Source of the DNA: Fonticella tunisiensis
GTDB lineage: Bacteria; Bacillota; Clostridia; Clostridiales; Caloramatoraceae
Length of the DNA stretch: 55,415 nucleotides
Direction of reading: 5' to 3'
Assembly: GCF_004364155.1 (NCBI RefSeq)
Contig: NZ_SOAZ01000019.1
Location: forward strand, 1 to 55,415
The position numbers and the translations under genes are program-made. The notes under the pieces were generated by a model. The model was not told the DNA's origin, made no database searches, and saw only the letters and a program-made list of their open reading frames with translations. Below are positions 17,703 through 24,981 of this stretch, one piece after another. The number at the start of each line of letters is the position of its first letter. Positions within the stretch are counted from its first letter, which is position 1.

Positions 17703-18626
17703 ATGGGGACTAAAAACGATGTTTTTGTCTATGATAAATCAAGTTCAACCTTTGAGTTTTTATTAGACAATTTGGTCGACTCTATAAAAGGATGGAACTA
17801 TTTTGTTAATTGGTCAAAGGTAAAGGAAAATGTAAAGGATATTGAAATTGAGCTCAATATTTTGAACTATCTTATAGGGAAGGAAAACATAAGGGAAGAG
17901 CTAAAATACCTATTAAGAAGAAATCCAGAAATAATAAGAGCAATTCCATTTCTTATTGCCAGCAGGGACAACAAGTTTGAAATACTTAACCTGGGTGCAA
18001 ATAATACTTTCAGTTTGGAGATATTTGATTTTAATAAGAAGTTTCTCAAAGAAAGTGACATTGAAAACATTATTAACTTTATTGAAAAGACAGGACTAAT
18101 GGAATTATTTAAAGATAAAACTATTAAGAATCTTGTAGACTATGTATTTGGGGTAGAAGTAGGTTTGGATAGCAATGGAAGAAAAAATCGTTCCGGTACT
18201 GCGATGGAGGATTTGATAGAAACTTTTTTAAAGAACATCTGTAGTAAATACGGTTATGAATATTTTACCCAAGCAACTCCAACAAAAATAAAAAGCGAAT
18301 GGGGTTATAATGTAACTGTTGATAAGTCTGAAAGAAGATTTGATTTTGCAGTTAACACTGGCAAAAAGCTCTTCCTAATTGAAACAAACTACTACGGCGG
18401 CGGTGGCTCAAAGCTAAAAGCTACAGCTGGAGAATATAAAACCCTCTTTGATGTTTTAAACGGTGACGGACATGAATTTATATGGATAACTGACGGAAAA
18501 GGCTGGCTCACTGCAAGCAGGCCGCTGCAGGAGACCTTTAATCATAATAAATATATATTGAATTTAAAAATGATTGAGCTGGGAATATTGGAGGAGATTT
18601 TGTTAGGAAAATTGGATATAAGATAA
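17703..18626 (+). CDS. dpnB: DpnII/MboI-type restriction endonuclease (GATC)
   Basis: A 307-residue type II nuclease of the DpnII family, which cuts unmethylated GATC. The family-typical block G-L-D-S-N-G-R-K-N-R-S-G-T-A-M-E is near residue 157. The catalytic region R-F-D-F-A-V-N and L-F-L-I-E-T-N-Y-Y near residues 212-229 fits a PD-(D/E)xK-like centre with Asn at the third position, as I recall for this family. It follows the methylase by 16 bases with a GGAG ribosome site. With its two methylases the system looks intact, so GATC sites in this genome should be adenine-methylated. Confidence 0.9.
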   Translation: MGTKNDVFVYDKSSSTFEFLLDNLVDSIKGWNYFVNWSKVKENVKDIEIELNILNYLIGKENIREELKYLLRRNPEIIRAIPFLIASRDNKFEILNLGANNTFSLEIFDFNKKFLKESDIENIINFIEKTGLMELFKDKTIKNLVDYVFGVEVGLDSNGRKNRSGTAMEDLIETFLKNICSKYGYEYFTQATPTKIKSEWGYNVTVDKSERRFDFAVNTGKKLFLIETNYYGGGGSKLKATAGEYKTLFDVLNGDGHEFIWITDGKGWLTASRPLQETFNHNKYILNLKMIELGILEEILLGKLDIR

Positions 18627-18639
18627 ATCTTTATATTAA

Positions 18640-18762
18640 GGGTTATATTGGAACATAAATTTTGACTACTCTAATTTTTTTCAAGGCAACCCCGATCTTA
18701 TTAAAACAGCCTGTGAGTGTGGGCTTGGGGGCAAAAATTCCCTTGGAATGGGTATGATGTAG
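18640..18762 (+). pseudogene. cas6: cas6 C-terminal remnant beside the CRISPR leader
   Basis: A 40-codon frame without a start, bounded upstream by TAA at 18637. It ends Q-G-N-P-D-L-I-K-T-A then C-E-C-G-L-G-G-K-N-S-L-G-M-G-M, which is the glycine-rich C-terminal signature of Cas6 crRNA endonucleases. It is more like the usual type I-B/III consensus (G-L-G-x-K-N-S-x-G-x-G) than the cas6 at 30622. It directly precedes the leader, as cas6 genes often do, and suggests that another CRISPR-cas locus once stood here and was deleted by the DpnII insertion or another event. Confidence 0.75.
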
Positions 18763-19032
18763 GTCTATGAGAAAAGATGAAGGTGTATGAATAGAAGTAG
18801 GAGATTTTCATTATATCCTGTTATTGAGGAAATCTTCAGGTTGCGTTCAACGCAGCATAGAGGTAGATGGTTAAATAGTCATTCTTGATAACTAACCATA
18901 TTATGTTATAATAGGATTAAATAGCAAGAAAAATTGTAAACCTCCCGTCCATTTTAAACGATTGGAGGTTTACGACGATTTTTAAGTTTCCACCCCTCCC
19001 GAGGCTTTGAAAATCTATGCCTCCCCGGAGGG
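18763..19032 (+). promoter_or_regulatory. CRISPR leader with two inverted repeats
   Basis: The 270 bases between the cas6 remnant and the first repeat have no coding frame and fit a leader. TATAAT-like sequence occurs near 18905. An inverted repeat GTAAACCTCC/GGAGGTTTAC (18936-18945 and 18964-18973) is followed by a second one, CCCCTCC/GGAGGGG with inner GAGG/CCTC (18993-19033), whose right arm touches the first base of repeat 1. Such symmetric elements at the leader-repeat border may serve the adaptation machinery or transcription; that is inference. Confidence 0.6.
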
Positions 19033-19396
19033 GTTTTAATCAAACCATGTTGGAATTGAAACAATGCAATTATGTTAGAAGTAGGTGGATATCAATACTG
19101 TTTTAATCAAACCATGTTGGAATTGAAACTTGCATAGAAGTTGATAGTTTTATATGACTTGATAACGTTTTAATCAAACCATGTTGGAATTGAAACTTTG
19201 GTTGCATATGTAGTTGTATCTGCTGTAGCAATGTTTTAATCAAACCATGTTGGAATTGAAACTAAATTTATTAAATCTTCATGTCTGTTCCCTGATACGG
19301 TTTTAATCAAACCATGTTGGAATTGAAACTATAAACTCACTAAAGGAAAGAACTGAAGCAAGTGCAGTTTTAATCAAACCATGTTGGAATTGAAAG
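19033..19396 (+). CRISPR. CRISPR array, 6 repeats and 5 spacers
   Basis: Six 30-nt repeats start at 19033, 19100, 19167, 19233, 19300 and 19367. Each begins GTTTTAATCAAACC, continues ATGTTG and ends GAATTGAAAC. The first five are identical; the sixth has G for the final C, as expected at the leader-distal end. Spacers are 37, 37, 36, 37 and 37 nt. The GAAAC end gives the usual 8-nt 5' handle of crRNAs cut by Cas6, so transcription is rightward from the leader. The repeat type is one shared by clostridial type I-B and III-A loci. The nearest effector genes are the csm genes at 24982-31300. No spacer matches elsewhere in the window were noticed. Confidence 0.97.
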
Positions 19397-19658
19397 AATA
19401 GATAAACAAGAAGCTAAGGGATATGCTTTAACAATTTATAATGATTTAATTTGGGGAATTAAAAAAGCACTTAGGATATATATAGATAATCAGTTTCCAG
19501 AAAAGTGTTTTATTGAAAATTATAGAATCCAACTTGATCCGGAATGGAGAAGCTAAATTGAAACCCTAAGAAGCTATATTCAAAATGATGAAATTATTAA
19601 ATATATTTATTTCTTATATGACCGACTTTATGATGTTTCTGATGGAATAAATAATTAA
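19397..19658 (+). pseudogene. Remnant coding sequence of unknown family
   Basis: A frame open from the last CRISPR repeat to 19658 with a single internal TAA at 19554 and no start codon. It encodes amphipathic helical sequence (for example A-L-T-I-Y-N-D-L-I-W-G-I-K-K-A-L and I-I-K-Y-I-Y-F-L-Y-D-R-L-Y). It looks like the C-terminal part of a larger protein truncated by the array and by a nonsense change. I do not recognise it. Confidence 0.4.
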
Positions 19659-19664
19659 AATAAT

Positions 19665-19937
19665 ATGTCAGTGAAAGAAGTAGAAAGTGCAAATGTGTCT
19701 AATGGCACAGAAAACTTAAATTATAACAGAGCATCTCAGGCAGAGCGTAATGCACAAAATAGGCGGCAGCAGGCCAAGGCTATGGTTGTAACCTCCTCAA
19801 GGCTCCAAGCTGTGAGGTATAAGAAGGAATTCGATAAATATATAAAAGCTATTGGCTATAAGGATTATCTGATGATGGCGGTGTATCAGGAATTGAGGAG
19901 TTTGGGTAGGAGATTGATAATTTTAAATTTGTTTTAG
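19665..19937 (+). pseudogene. hsdR: Type I restriction HsdR internal fragment
   Basis: The 90-residue frame contains Q-A-K-A-M-V-V-T-S-S-R-L-Q-A-V-R-Y-K-K-E-F-D-K-Y-I, which matches the helicase-linker segment of HsdR; the intact hsdR at 51832 has K-A-M-V-V-A-S-S-R-L-A-A-V-R-Y at the corresponding place. Nothing else of the ~1000-residue protein remains, and the last residues are unrelated. It shows that a different type I system was lost here. A ribosome site is absent. Confidence 0.75.
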
Positions 19938-19957
19938 GACTATTGGGTTGTTAAGGA

Positions 19958-19997
19958 GAAAAAAGCACTAATCCTGGGGGGATAGGTGCTTTTTTTG
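19958..19997 (+). terminator. Intrinsic terminator
   Basis: AAAAAAGCAC (about 19959-19968) pairs with GTGCTTTTTT (19986-19996) around an 18-nt loop containing GGGGGG. A T-run completes it. It separates the remnant region from the reductase gene. Confidence 0.65.
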
Positions 19998-20229
19998 GTT
20001 TTAAAACCTTCGCAGTCATCCACTTCTGCGGTTATAATTTTACTGGGATGAAGCAACCTCCTGCATATTGTTTTAAGCCAATTGTCCATTCGGGTTTTTA
20101 AGAATCTTATGTCTGATGGGGTTGGCTGCTAACTATAAACTATTTTATATTTGTGGTATAATATTATGGTTCTTATATAATAACCATAATTAGTGGCAAA
20201 TAATTCTAAATAGGAGGAACAAGTAATCA

Positions 20230-21090
20230 ATGAATAAACAACAAATTGCTGTATTACACGAAGAAGGATATATAAAACAAAAGGAAGACGGATATTTTTC
20301 AGTAAGAATTGTAACAAAGGCGGGAACGCTGACTGCACAGCAGATGATTTGTTTATCAGAGATAGCAGATAAGTATGGTAGAGGACAGATAGGGTTTACA
20401 ACCAGGCAAAGTGTAGAAATTCCTTGGATAAAGGAAGAATACATTTCTGAAGTTAAAGAAAAGATAAAATCGGCAGGACTTATAACAGGTGGTACAGGTA
20501 AGAAGGTAGAACCTATTGCTGCTTGCAAAGGAACAGTATGTTCATACGGCTTGATAGACACCCTGGACTTAAGCAATAGGCTTCATGAAAGATTTTTTGC
20601 GAGAGAGCTGCCTGGCAAGTTCAAAATTGGCATAGCAGGTTGCCCAAATAATTGTGTAACTGCCCCTATACACGATTTAGGCTTTATGGCACAAAAACTT
20701 CCCAGAGTTGAAGAAGATCTATGCAAAGGTTGCACTATGTGTAAGAGAAATTGCAAAGCCAATGCAATAGAAATGGTAGAAAAAAGGGCAAAGATAGATT
20801 ATGAAAAGTGTGTTCAATGCGGTCAATGTATTAAGGTATGTCCTTTTAAGGCTATGCAGACCGAAAAAGAAGGACTAGCTGTTTTTATTGGTGGAAAATT
20901 CGGACGAAGGTATAGAATAGGCGATAGGCTTGAAACACTCATTAGTATTGACGAAGCGGTAGAGATAACCGAAAGAGTAATCGCTTTTTATGATAAAAAT
21001 GGTCTTCCGGGGGAAAGACTGGCAGACGTTGTAGATAGATTGGGTATTGATAGAGTTAAAGCGGCTGTTACAGTAAAAAGCTATCTCTAA
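20230..21090 (+). CDS. Siroheme nitrite/sulfite reductase-like protein with 4Fe-4S ferredoxin domain
   Basis: A 286-residue iron-sulfur oxidoreductase. Residues 1-60 form the nitrite/sulfite reductase half-domain. The siroheme-[4Fe-4S] binding cysteines appear as A-C-K-G-T-V-C (C-x5-C, near residue 98) and G-C-P-N-N-C (C-x4-C counting the first Cys as residue 138). Two 4Fe-4S clusters follow: C-K-G-C-T-M-C-K-R-N-C near residue 163 and C-V-Q-C-G-Q-C-I-K-V-C-P near residue 196. This is the small clostridial group related to dissimilatory and F420-dependent sulfite reductases. It probably reduces sulfite or nitrite in the cytosol. GGAGG is 12 bases before the ATG. It stands alone between two terminators inside the defence island; the physiological substrate is not decided by sequence. 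Confidence 0.85.
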   Translation: MNKQQIAVLHEEGYIKQKEDGYFSVRIVTKAGTLTAQQMICLSEIADKYGRGQIGFTTRQSVEIPWIKEEYISEVKEKIKSAGLITGGTGKKVEPIAACKGTVCSYGLIDTLDLSNRLHERFFARELPGKFKIGIAGCPNNCVTAPIHDLGFMAQKLPRVEEDLCKGCTMCKRNCKANAIEMVEKRAKIDYEKCVQCGQCIKVCPFKAMQTEKEGLAVFIGGKFGRRYRIGDRLETLISIDEAVEITERVIAFYDKNGLPGERLADVVDRLGIDRVKAAVTVKSYL

Positions 21091-21149
21091 AAGCTGTTTG
21101 AAAATTAGGCTTCGGGATAGTTAACATAATTTAATAATTCGGAAATACT

Positions 21150-21183
21150 GCCTGGCAGCAAGGATATGCTGCTGGGCTTTTTT
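21150..21183 (+). terminator. Intrinsic terminator of the reductase gene
   Basis: GCCTGGCAGCA (21150-21160) and TGCTGCTGGGC (21167-21177) form an 11-bp stem with two wobbles and a six-base loop, followed by six T residues. It lies 60 bases after the stop codon. Confidence 0.85.
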
Positions 21184-21366
21184 GAATAGGGGACGGTTCT
21201 CAGCTGTTTTGGTCCAAACCATGCAATCTTAAAGTTCTCTTTGAAACCTGTAGGCTTAGTATACATAACGAAACTAAAATAGGTTGTGAAAGTAAATTTG
21301 ACATTATCAGTATGAGTAATTTCTTAAATCACTGTTGGAGATAAACTATTAGTTCTGGAGGATAAA

Positions 21367-21447
21367 ATGATTTTAAGCGTAAGTAGAAGAACAGACATAC
21401 CTGCTTTCTATAGTGAATGGTTCATTAATTGTTACACAGCACAATAA
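21367..21447 (+). pseudogene. DUF1848 protein, N-terminal remnant
   Basis: After a good ribosome site (GGAGGATAAA) the frame encodes M-I-L-S-V-S-R-R-T-D-I-P-A-F-Y-S-E-W-F-I-N, the invariant start of DUF1848 proteins (about 300 residues, radical-SAM-like cysteine proteins), then hits TAA at 21445. No later part of the family was recognised downstream. Confidence 0.7.
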
Positions 21448-21760
21448 AATATGCTGATAAAGTCACAATATAATAACCTCAAAATAATAAAAAATGATTC
21501 TAAAAACAGCAGATTAAATAAACTGCTTCTAGTAAAATTAGCCTAAAATGCAAATTCAGGATCTTTTTTGATGAGAAACTAACTAATGAAATTATAGATA
21601 GAATGGTTCAACACAGACATTTGCTGAAATTCAATGGCCCAAGTTATAGGCTTTAAAACTCTCTTATGAAATACAATTAATTACATTTATGGAAATTGAG
21701 ATGTTGTAATTATTTTTTCAACTTCATGTATTCAATTATTACAAAATACACACGCAAGCA
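21448..21760. other. Non-coding stretch before the CRISPR relic
   Basis: AT-rich sequence with stops in all frames. A short piece near 21569-21640 might be further DUF1848 debris, but I could not establish it. No promoter or hairpin stood out. Confidence 0.4.
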
Positions 21761-21856
21761 GTTTTAATCAAACCATGTTGGAATTGAAATTGTAGGGGCG
21801 AACACTGTTCGCCCCTACGGGGAAAGGTTTTTATCATACCATATTGGATTTAACCC
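21761..21856 (+). CRISPR. CRISPR relic: two degenerate repeats around a 36-nt REP-containing interval
   Basis: The first element (21761-21790) matches the main array repeat at 29 of 30 bases, with T for the last C. The second (21827-21856) matches at about 23 of 30 (starts GTTTTTATCATACCATATTGG). The 36 bases between them equal the spacer length of the main array. Within them 21792-21818 is a perfect copy of the REP palindrome found at 51366-51392 and 51707-51733: arms GTAGGGGCGAA and TTCGCCCCTAC around CACTG. Orientation equals the main array. It may be a deleted array end that kept one spacer taken from a genomic REP, or a REP inserted into a relic. Confidence 0.7.
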
Positions 21857-21920
21857 AATAAAAAACCACCTAATCCTAATTCAATTTAGGAAGGTGGTTT
21901 TTTATATAAAGCTTCATATT

Positions 21921-23078
21921 TTAATCAATTTCCACTAATTTAACATTGGTGTTAAATGAATTATTTTTTATGTAATTACAATCATTTTCATAATCATCAT
22001 GATTTAGCCAGATTTTATATATTGTTATTGTATCACTATATTGGTTATAATCCCAAAGAGCCCTAAATACGTTTTTACCATTTCCACCCTTATATAGATA
22101 TGGAAATTCAAATCCCCACTGGAAATTATGTTTAATCGAATTTTCCAAGCTTCTTGGTTTTTCATATGAACTATAGTAAAGCTTTATCTTTTTAACCATT
22201 TCAAGAATTTTTTCAAGAACAAATTTTGAATCAGAATTTCTTATAGTATTTAAGACATCCTCTGAGATTAATTTTTTAGTTTCCAGATAATCGGAGATTA
22301 AAAAGTCACCATATACATTTAAAGTAACAAGGGTGTCCTTTGCATCTTCTACAATTTCAAAAAAGAATGAATTATCCTCTATAAACTCCTTTTCATCATC
22401 AGAAAGCTCATTAAATGTTAGAACGTTTCTCTTTAGCTTTAAAAGTAGATCTTTACTTTCTACAATCCATTCCAAGTCTATTTTGATGGGCATAGGTGGT
22501 ATCTTCATTAAAACCTGTGCATCTTCATATAAATATCCTGTTTGATATCCGAAGAAAGAGCCCACAACATATGCAAGATATGTAAGAACTTTATATCCTC
22601 CAATAGGTGCGAAAAATGTGTATTCCTTATCCTGTTCAAGCAATGTGTTAGAAAGCTTTTGCATAAAATCCCCAAAGGATTTTTTTAGCTTAATTCTATC
22701 CTTTACATCAACGTTATCGATTTCAACTATTTTTACATCTGCATTGAAATACTTGGAAATTATATATTGATTTATAAGTGCCGCTAGTTTTCCATCATGA
22801 CTCTTTGTATAGAATATTGTTGTCGTGAATTCGTTAAAAAGCTCCTCCTCATTTTTAAGTGCATTTAAAATTGAAAATTCAGCACTTACTCTTTTAGGGC
22901 TAATTGAGCTTATGTCTAAAATTGATTTTAGATTTTGAAACTTGGATTCCAGATTTGAATATTCCACTTCCTTTAATTTTTCCATAATGGATTTTGATTT
23001 TTCTGACAGGCAGTTAGAACCATTAAATATTGAAGTTCCACCTGTTATGACGATATTTCTAAATTTGCCTCTAATCAT
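21921..23078 (-). CDS. CARF-RelE effector, Cami1-like (cyclic oligoadenylate-activated mRNA interferase)
   Basis: A 385-residue protein. Residues 1-205 fit the APE2256-type CARF sensor domain, with I-V-I-T-G-G-T-S near residue 9, Y-T-K-S-H-D-G-K-L-A-A-L near residue 89 and the ligand-loop-like F-F-A-P-I-G-G-Y-K near residue 155. A charged helical linker follows. The last ~90 residues look like a RelE toxin: a basic W-G-F-E-F-P-Y-L-Y-K-G-G-N segment, then V-F-R-A-L-W-D-Y, then I-T-I-Y-K-I-W-L-N-H-D-D-Y, as in RelE strands with the R/K and Tyr positions. Known Cami1 proteins cut mRNA at the ribosome when bound to cyclic oligoadenylate made by Cas10. It is transcribed divergently from the csm operon with GGAG before ATG. 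The RelE call is from pattern only. Confidence 0.75.
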   Translation of the reverse strand: MIRGKFRNIVITGGTSIFNGSNCLSEKSKSIMEKLKEVEYSNLESKFQNLKSILDISSISPKRVSAEFSILNALKNEEELFNEFTTTIFYTKSHDGKLAALINQYIISKYFNADVKIVEIDNVDVKDRIKLKKSFGDFMQKLSNTLLEQDKEYTFFAPIGGYKVLTYLAYVVGSFFGYQTGYLYEDAQVLMKIPPMPIKIDLEWIVESKDLLLKLKRNVLTFNELSDDEKEFIEDNSFFFEIVEDAKDTLVTLNVYGDFLISDYLETKKLISEDVLNTIRNSDSKFVLEKILEMVKKIKLYYSSYEKPRSLENSIKHNFQWGFEFPYLYKGGNGKNVFRALWDYNQYSDTITIYKIWLNHDDYENDCNYIKNNSFNTNVKLVEID

Positions 23079-23202
23079 GGTATCTATCTCCTTGATATGG
23101 TAAATTTCATATTTATATTATAACAAAAATGTAATGTAAAACTACACAAATAATGAAATAATTATCCAAAATTATTTTTTTATGGCAGGAAAATTAAATT
23201 TT

Positions 23203-23231
23203 TTGACGAAATATTTAAATTGATGTAATAA
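23203..23231 (+). promoter_or_regulatory. Predicted promoter of the type III-A operon
   Basis: TTGACG (23203-23208) and TAATAA (23226-23231) are spaced by 17 bases and stand 20 bases before the first ATG of the operon, consistent with a housekeeping-sigma promoter and a short leader. On the other strand a TATAAT-like hexamer near 23115 could serve the divergent CARF-RelE gene. Confidence 0.55.
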
Positions 23232-23250
23232 ATGAATTGTGTGGTGATTA

Positions 23251-23637
23251 ATGATGAAAATGCTATTACTTTTTTCACATATACTTACGCAGGATCAAAA
23301 AGTTGATGCAATTAAAAAACTAAATATAGATGAATTTATTTATTTGCCTGAAGAACTTCAAAATATATGGTCAAATATTAATCCATATGGTGAATTGGAA
23401 ATTGATAAACTAAATAAAATTAAAGAATTTATTAAGAAAAACATAGATAAGGGAGATTATATTCTAATTCAAGGGGATTTTGGAGCTGTTTATCATATGG
23501 TCAATTTTGCAAAGAAGGAGGGGTTTGTACCTGTGTATTCCACCACAAAAAGAGCTCATAAGGAAAGCACACTGGATGATAATACAGTGGAATCGATAAA
23601 ATTATTTAAACACGTTTGTTTTAGAAGGTATGTTTAA
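23251..23637 (+). CDS. csx20: Csx20-family small CRISPR-associated protein (candidate ring nuclease)
   Basis: A 128-residue soluble protein. The pattern L-L-L-F-S-H-x-L-T-x-x-Q at residues 5-16, L-P-E-E-L-Q-x-I-W near residue 31 and I-L-I-Q-G-D-F-G-A-V-Y near residue 71, ending F-K-H-V-C-F-R-R-Y, fits the Csx20 group as I remember it. Csx20 has been proposed, with Csx15 and Csx16, to be a ring nuclease that degrades cyclic oligoadenylate and so switches type III effectors off. It is the first gene of the operon and overlaps the upstream flank of the CARF-HEPN gene, which fits control of that signal. Function is inferred from family and place; the family assignment rests on memory of motifs. 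Confidence 0.7.
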   Translation: MMKMLLLFSHILTQDQKVDAIKKLNIDEFIYLPEELQNIWSNINPYGELEIDKLNKIKEFIKKNIDKGDYILIQGDFGAVYHMVNFAKKEGFVPVYSTTKRAHKESTLDDNTVESIKLFKHVCFRRYV

Positions 23638-23653
23638 GGAGGCTAATGGTAAT

Positions 23654-24955
23654 ATGGCAAAAAAGTTTTTAAGCTTTGTTGGGACAGGTAATTATAGCGA
23701 ATGTACTTACCGTTTTAAAAGTTTAACAAAAACCAGATTTATCCAAGAAGCACTCATTAAAGATCTGTGTTTAAATTGGACAGAGAATGATGAGATCACA
23801 ATTTTTTTAACAGAACAAGCAAGAAATAAAAATTGGTTAAACAGTGTAGATCAGAACGGAAATGAACTTATTGGTTTAAAACAAAGGCTGGATCGCTTTG
23901 ATAAGGATGATTATGGCTTTAAGATTGTTGAAAAGCATATTCCAGAGGGTAAAAACAAGCAGGAGATATGGCAGATATTTGACTCCATGATTGAGTCCTT
24001 AGATGATAATGATGAAGTTATATTCGATATAACCCATAGTTTTAGATCCATACCAATGCTTGCTATGGTGGTTTTAAATTATGCAAAGGTTGCAAAGGAT
24101 ATAAGGTTAAAGGGTATATACTATGGTGCCTATGAGGCTAGAGAAAAAAATGGAGAAGAGGAAATAGCACCAGTATTTGATCTTATAGAATTTAATATGC
24201 TACTTGATTGGTCCTATGCAATAAATTCCTTCTTGAAATTTGGAAACAGCTCTCAAATTTATGAAGTTTCAAGGCTGCAGTTAAGCGAAAAACTCAGCTT
24301 GCGGGATGAAGAGGCCATTAATATGAGGGATTTTGTTGATTCCTTAAACGACTTCACGAACACAATATTAACCTGCAGAGGTAAATATATAAGGGAATTT
24401 GATAGCATGAGGAAAAAATCTGTGGAAGTTGCCTACAGGGATATGAGGTCAAAACTTAACAAAATTAAGGATAACAATTCTTTAAAGGCTATAAATCCAT
24501 TGATTGAGAAAATATCCCTTAGAACCAAGGACTTTGATAAAGGAGGTAACTTAAATACTGGGCTTGCTTATGTAAAGTGGTGTATAGATAACAACCTGAT
24601 TCAGCAGGCATATACAGCGTTAGAAGAGACAGTTGTTACATATATGTGTGAAAAATATAATTTTGATTCCACAGATCCATTTTTCAGGGAAGAAGTGATT
24701 ACAAAGGCACTCAGAATAAAAGAGCAGAAGATACCAAGAAGTAAGTGGAAGATTGATGAAAGGGCAATAGAATTTGTTGAGAGCGTGTTGGCTAATATGG
24801 ACGATGAGATTTTTAAAATTAGTGCAACGTTAAAGATGGCTAGAAATGACTTGAATCATTTTGGGTTTACTAAAGATGTAAAGAAGTGCACAGATTTTTC
24901 AAATGAAATAAAAGATCTATACGAGAGTTTTTTAAAAATTGTCAATAAAAACTAA
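23654..24955 (+). CDS. csx1: CARF-HEPN ribonuclease, Csx1/Csx2 family (TM1812-type)
   Basis: A 433-residue cyclic oligoadenylate-activated RNase. The N-terminal CARF domain shows K-F-L-S-F-V-G-T-G-N-Y near residue 4, a T-R-F-I-Q-E-A-L segment near residue 28, and the D-I-T-H-S-F-R-S-I-P ligand loop near residue 121, typical of the TM1812/Csx2 group. The C-terminal HEPN domain has the catalytic R-N-D-L-N-H (Arg397 to His402, the R-x4-6-H motif). When Cas10 senses target RNA and makes cyclic oligoadenylate, such proteins cut RNA non-specifically. The ATG at 23654 has AAGGAGG 11 bases upstream; the frame opens eight codons earlier. It lies between csx20 and cas10. Confidence 0.88.
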   Translation: MAKKFLSFVGTGNYSECTYRFKSLTKTRFIQEALIKDLCLNWTENDEITIFLTEQARNKNWLNSVDQNGNELIGLKQRLDRFDKDDYGFKIVEKHIPEGKNKQEIWQIFDSMIESLDDNDEVIFDITHSFRSIPMLAMVVLNYAKVAKDIRLKGIYYGAYEAREKNGEEEIAPVFDLIEFNMLLDWSYAINSFLKFGNSSQIYEVSRLQLSEKLSLRDEEAINMRDFVDSLNDFTNTILTCRGKYIREFDSMRKKSVEVAYRDMRSKLNKIKDNNSLKAINPLIEKISLRTKDFDKGGNLNTGLAYVKWCIDNNLIQQAYTALEETVVTYMCEKYNFDSTDPFFREEVITKALRIKEQKIPRSKWKIDERAIEFVESVLANMDDEIFKISATLKMARNDLNHFGFTKDVKKCTDFSNEIKDLYESFLKIVNKN

Positions 24956-24981
24956 TATTTATCCCAGGATTGATTTTTAAA

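Noticed and set aside
20000-20229. Regulatory RNA before the siroheme reductase gene
   Set aside because: The gap contains no stable hairpin or known motif that I could identify.
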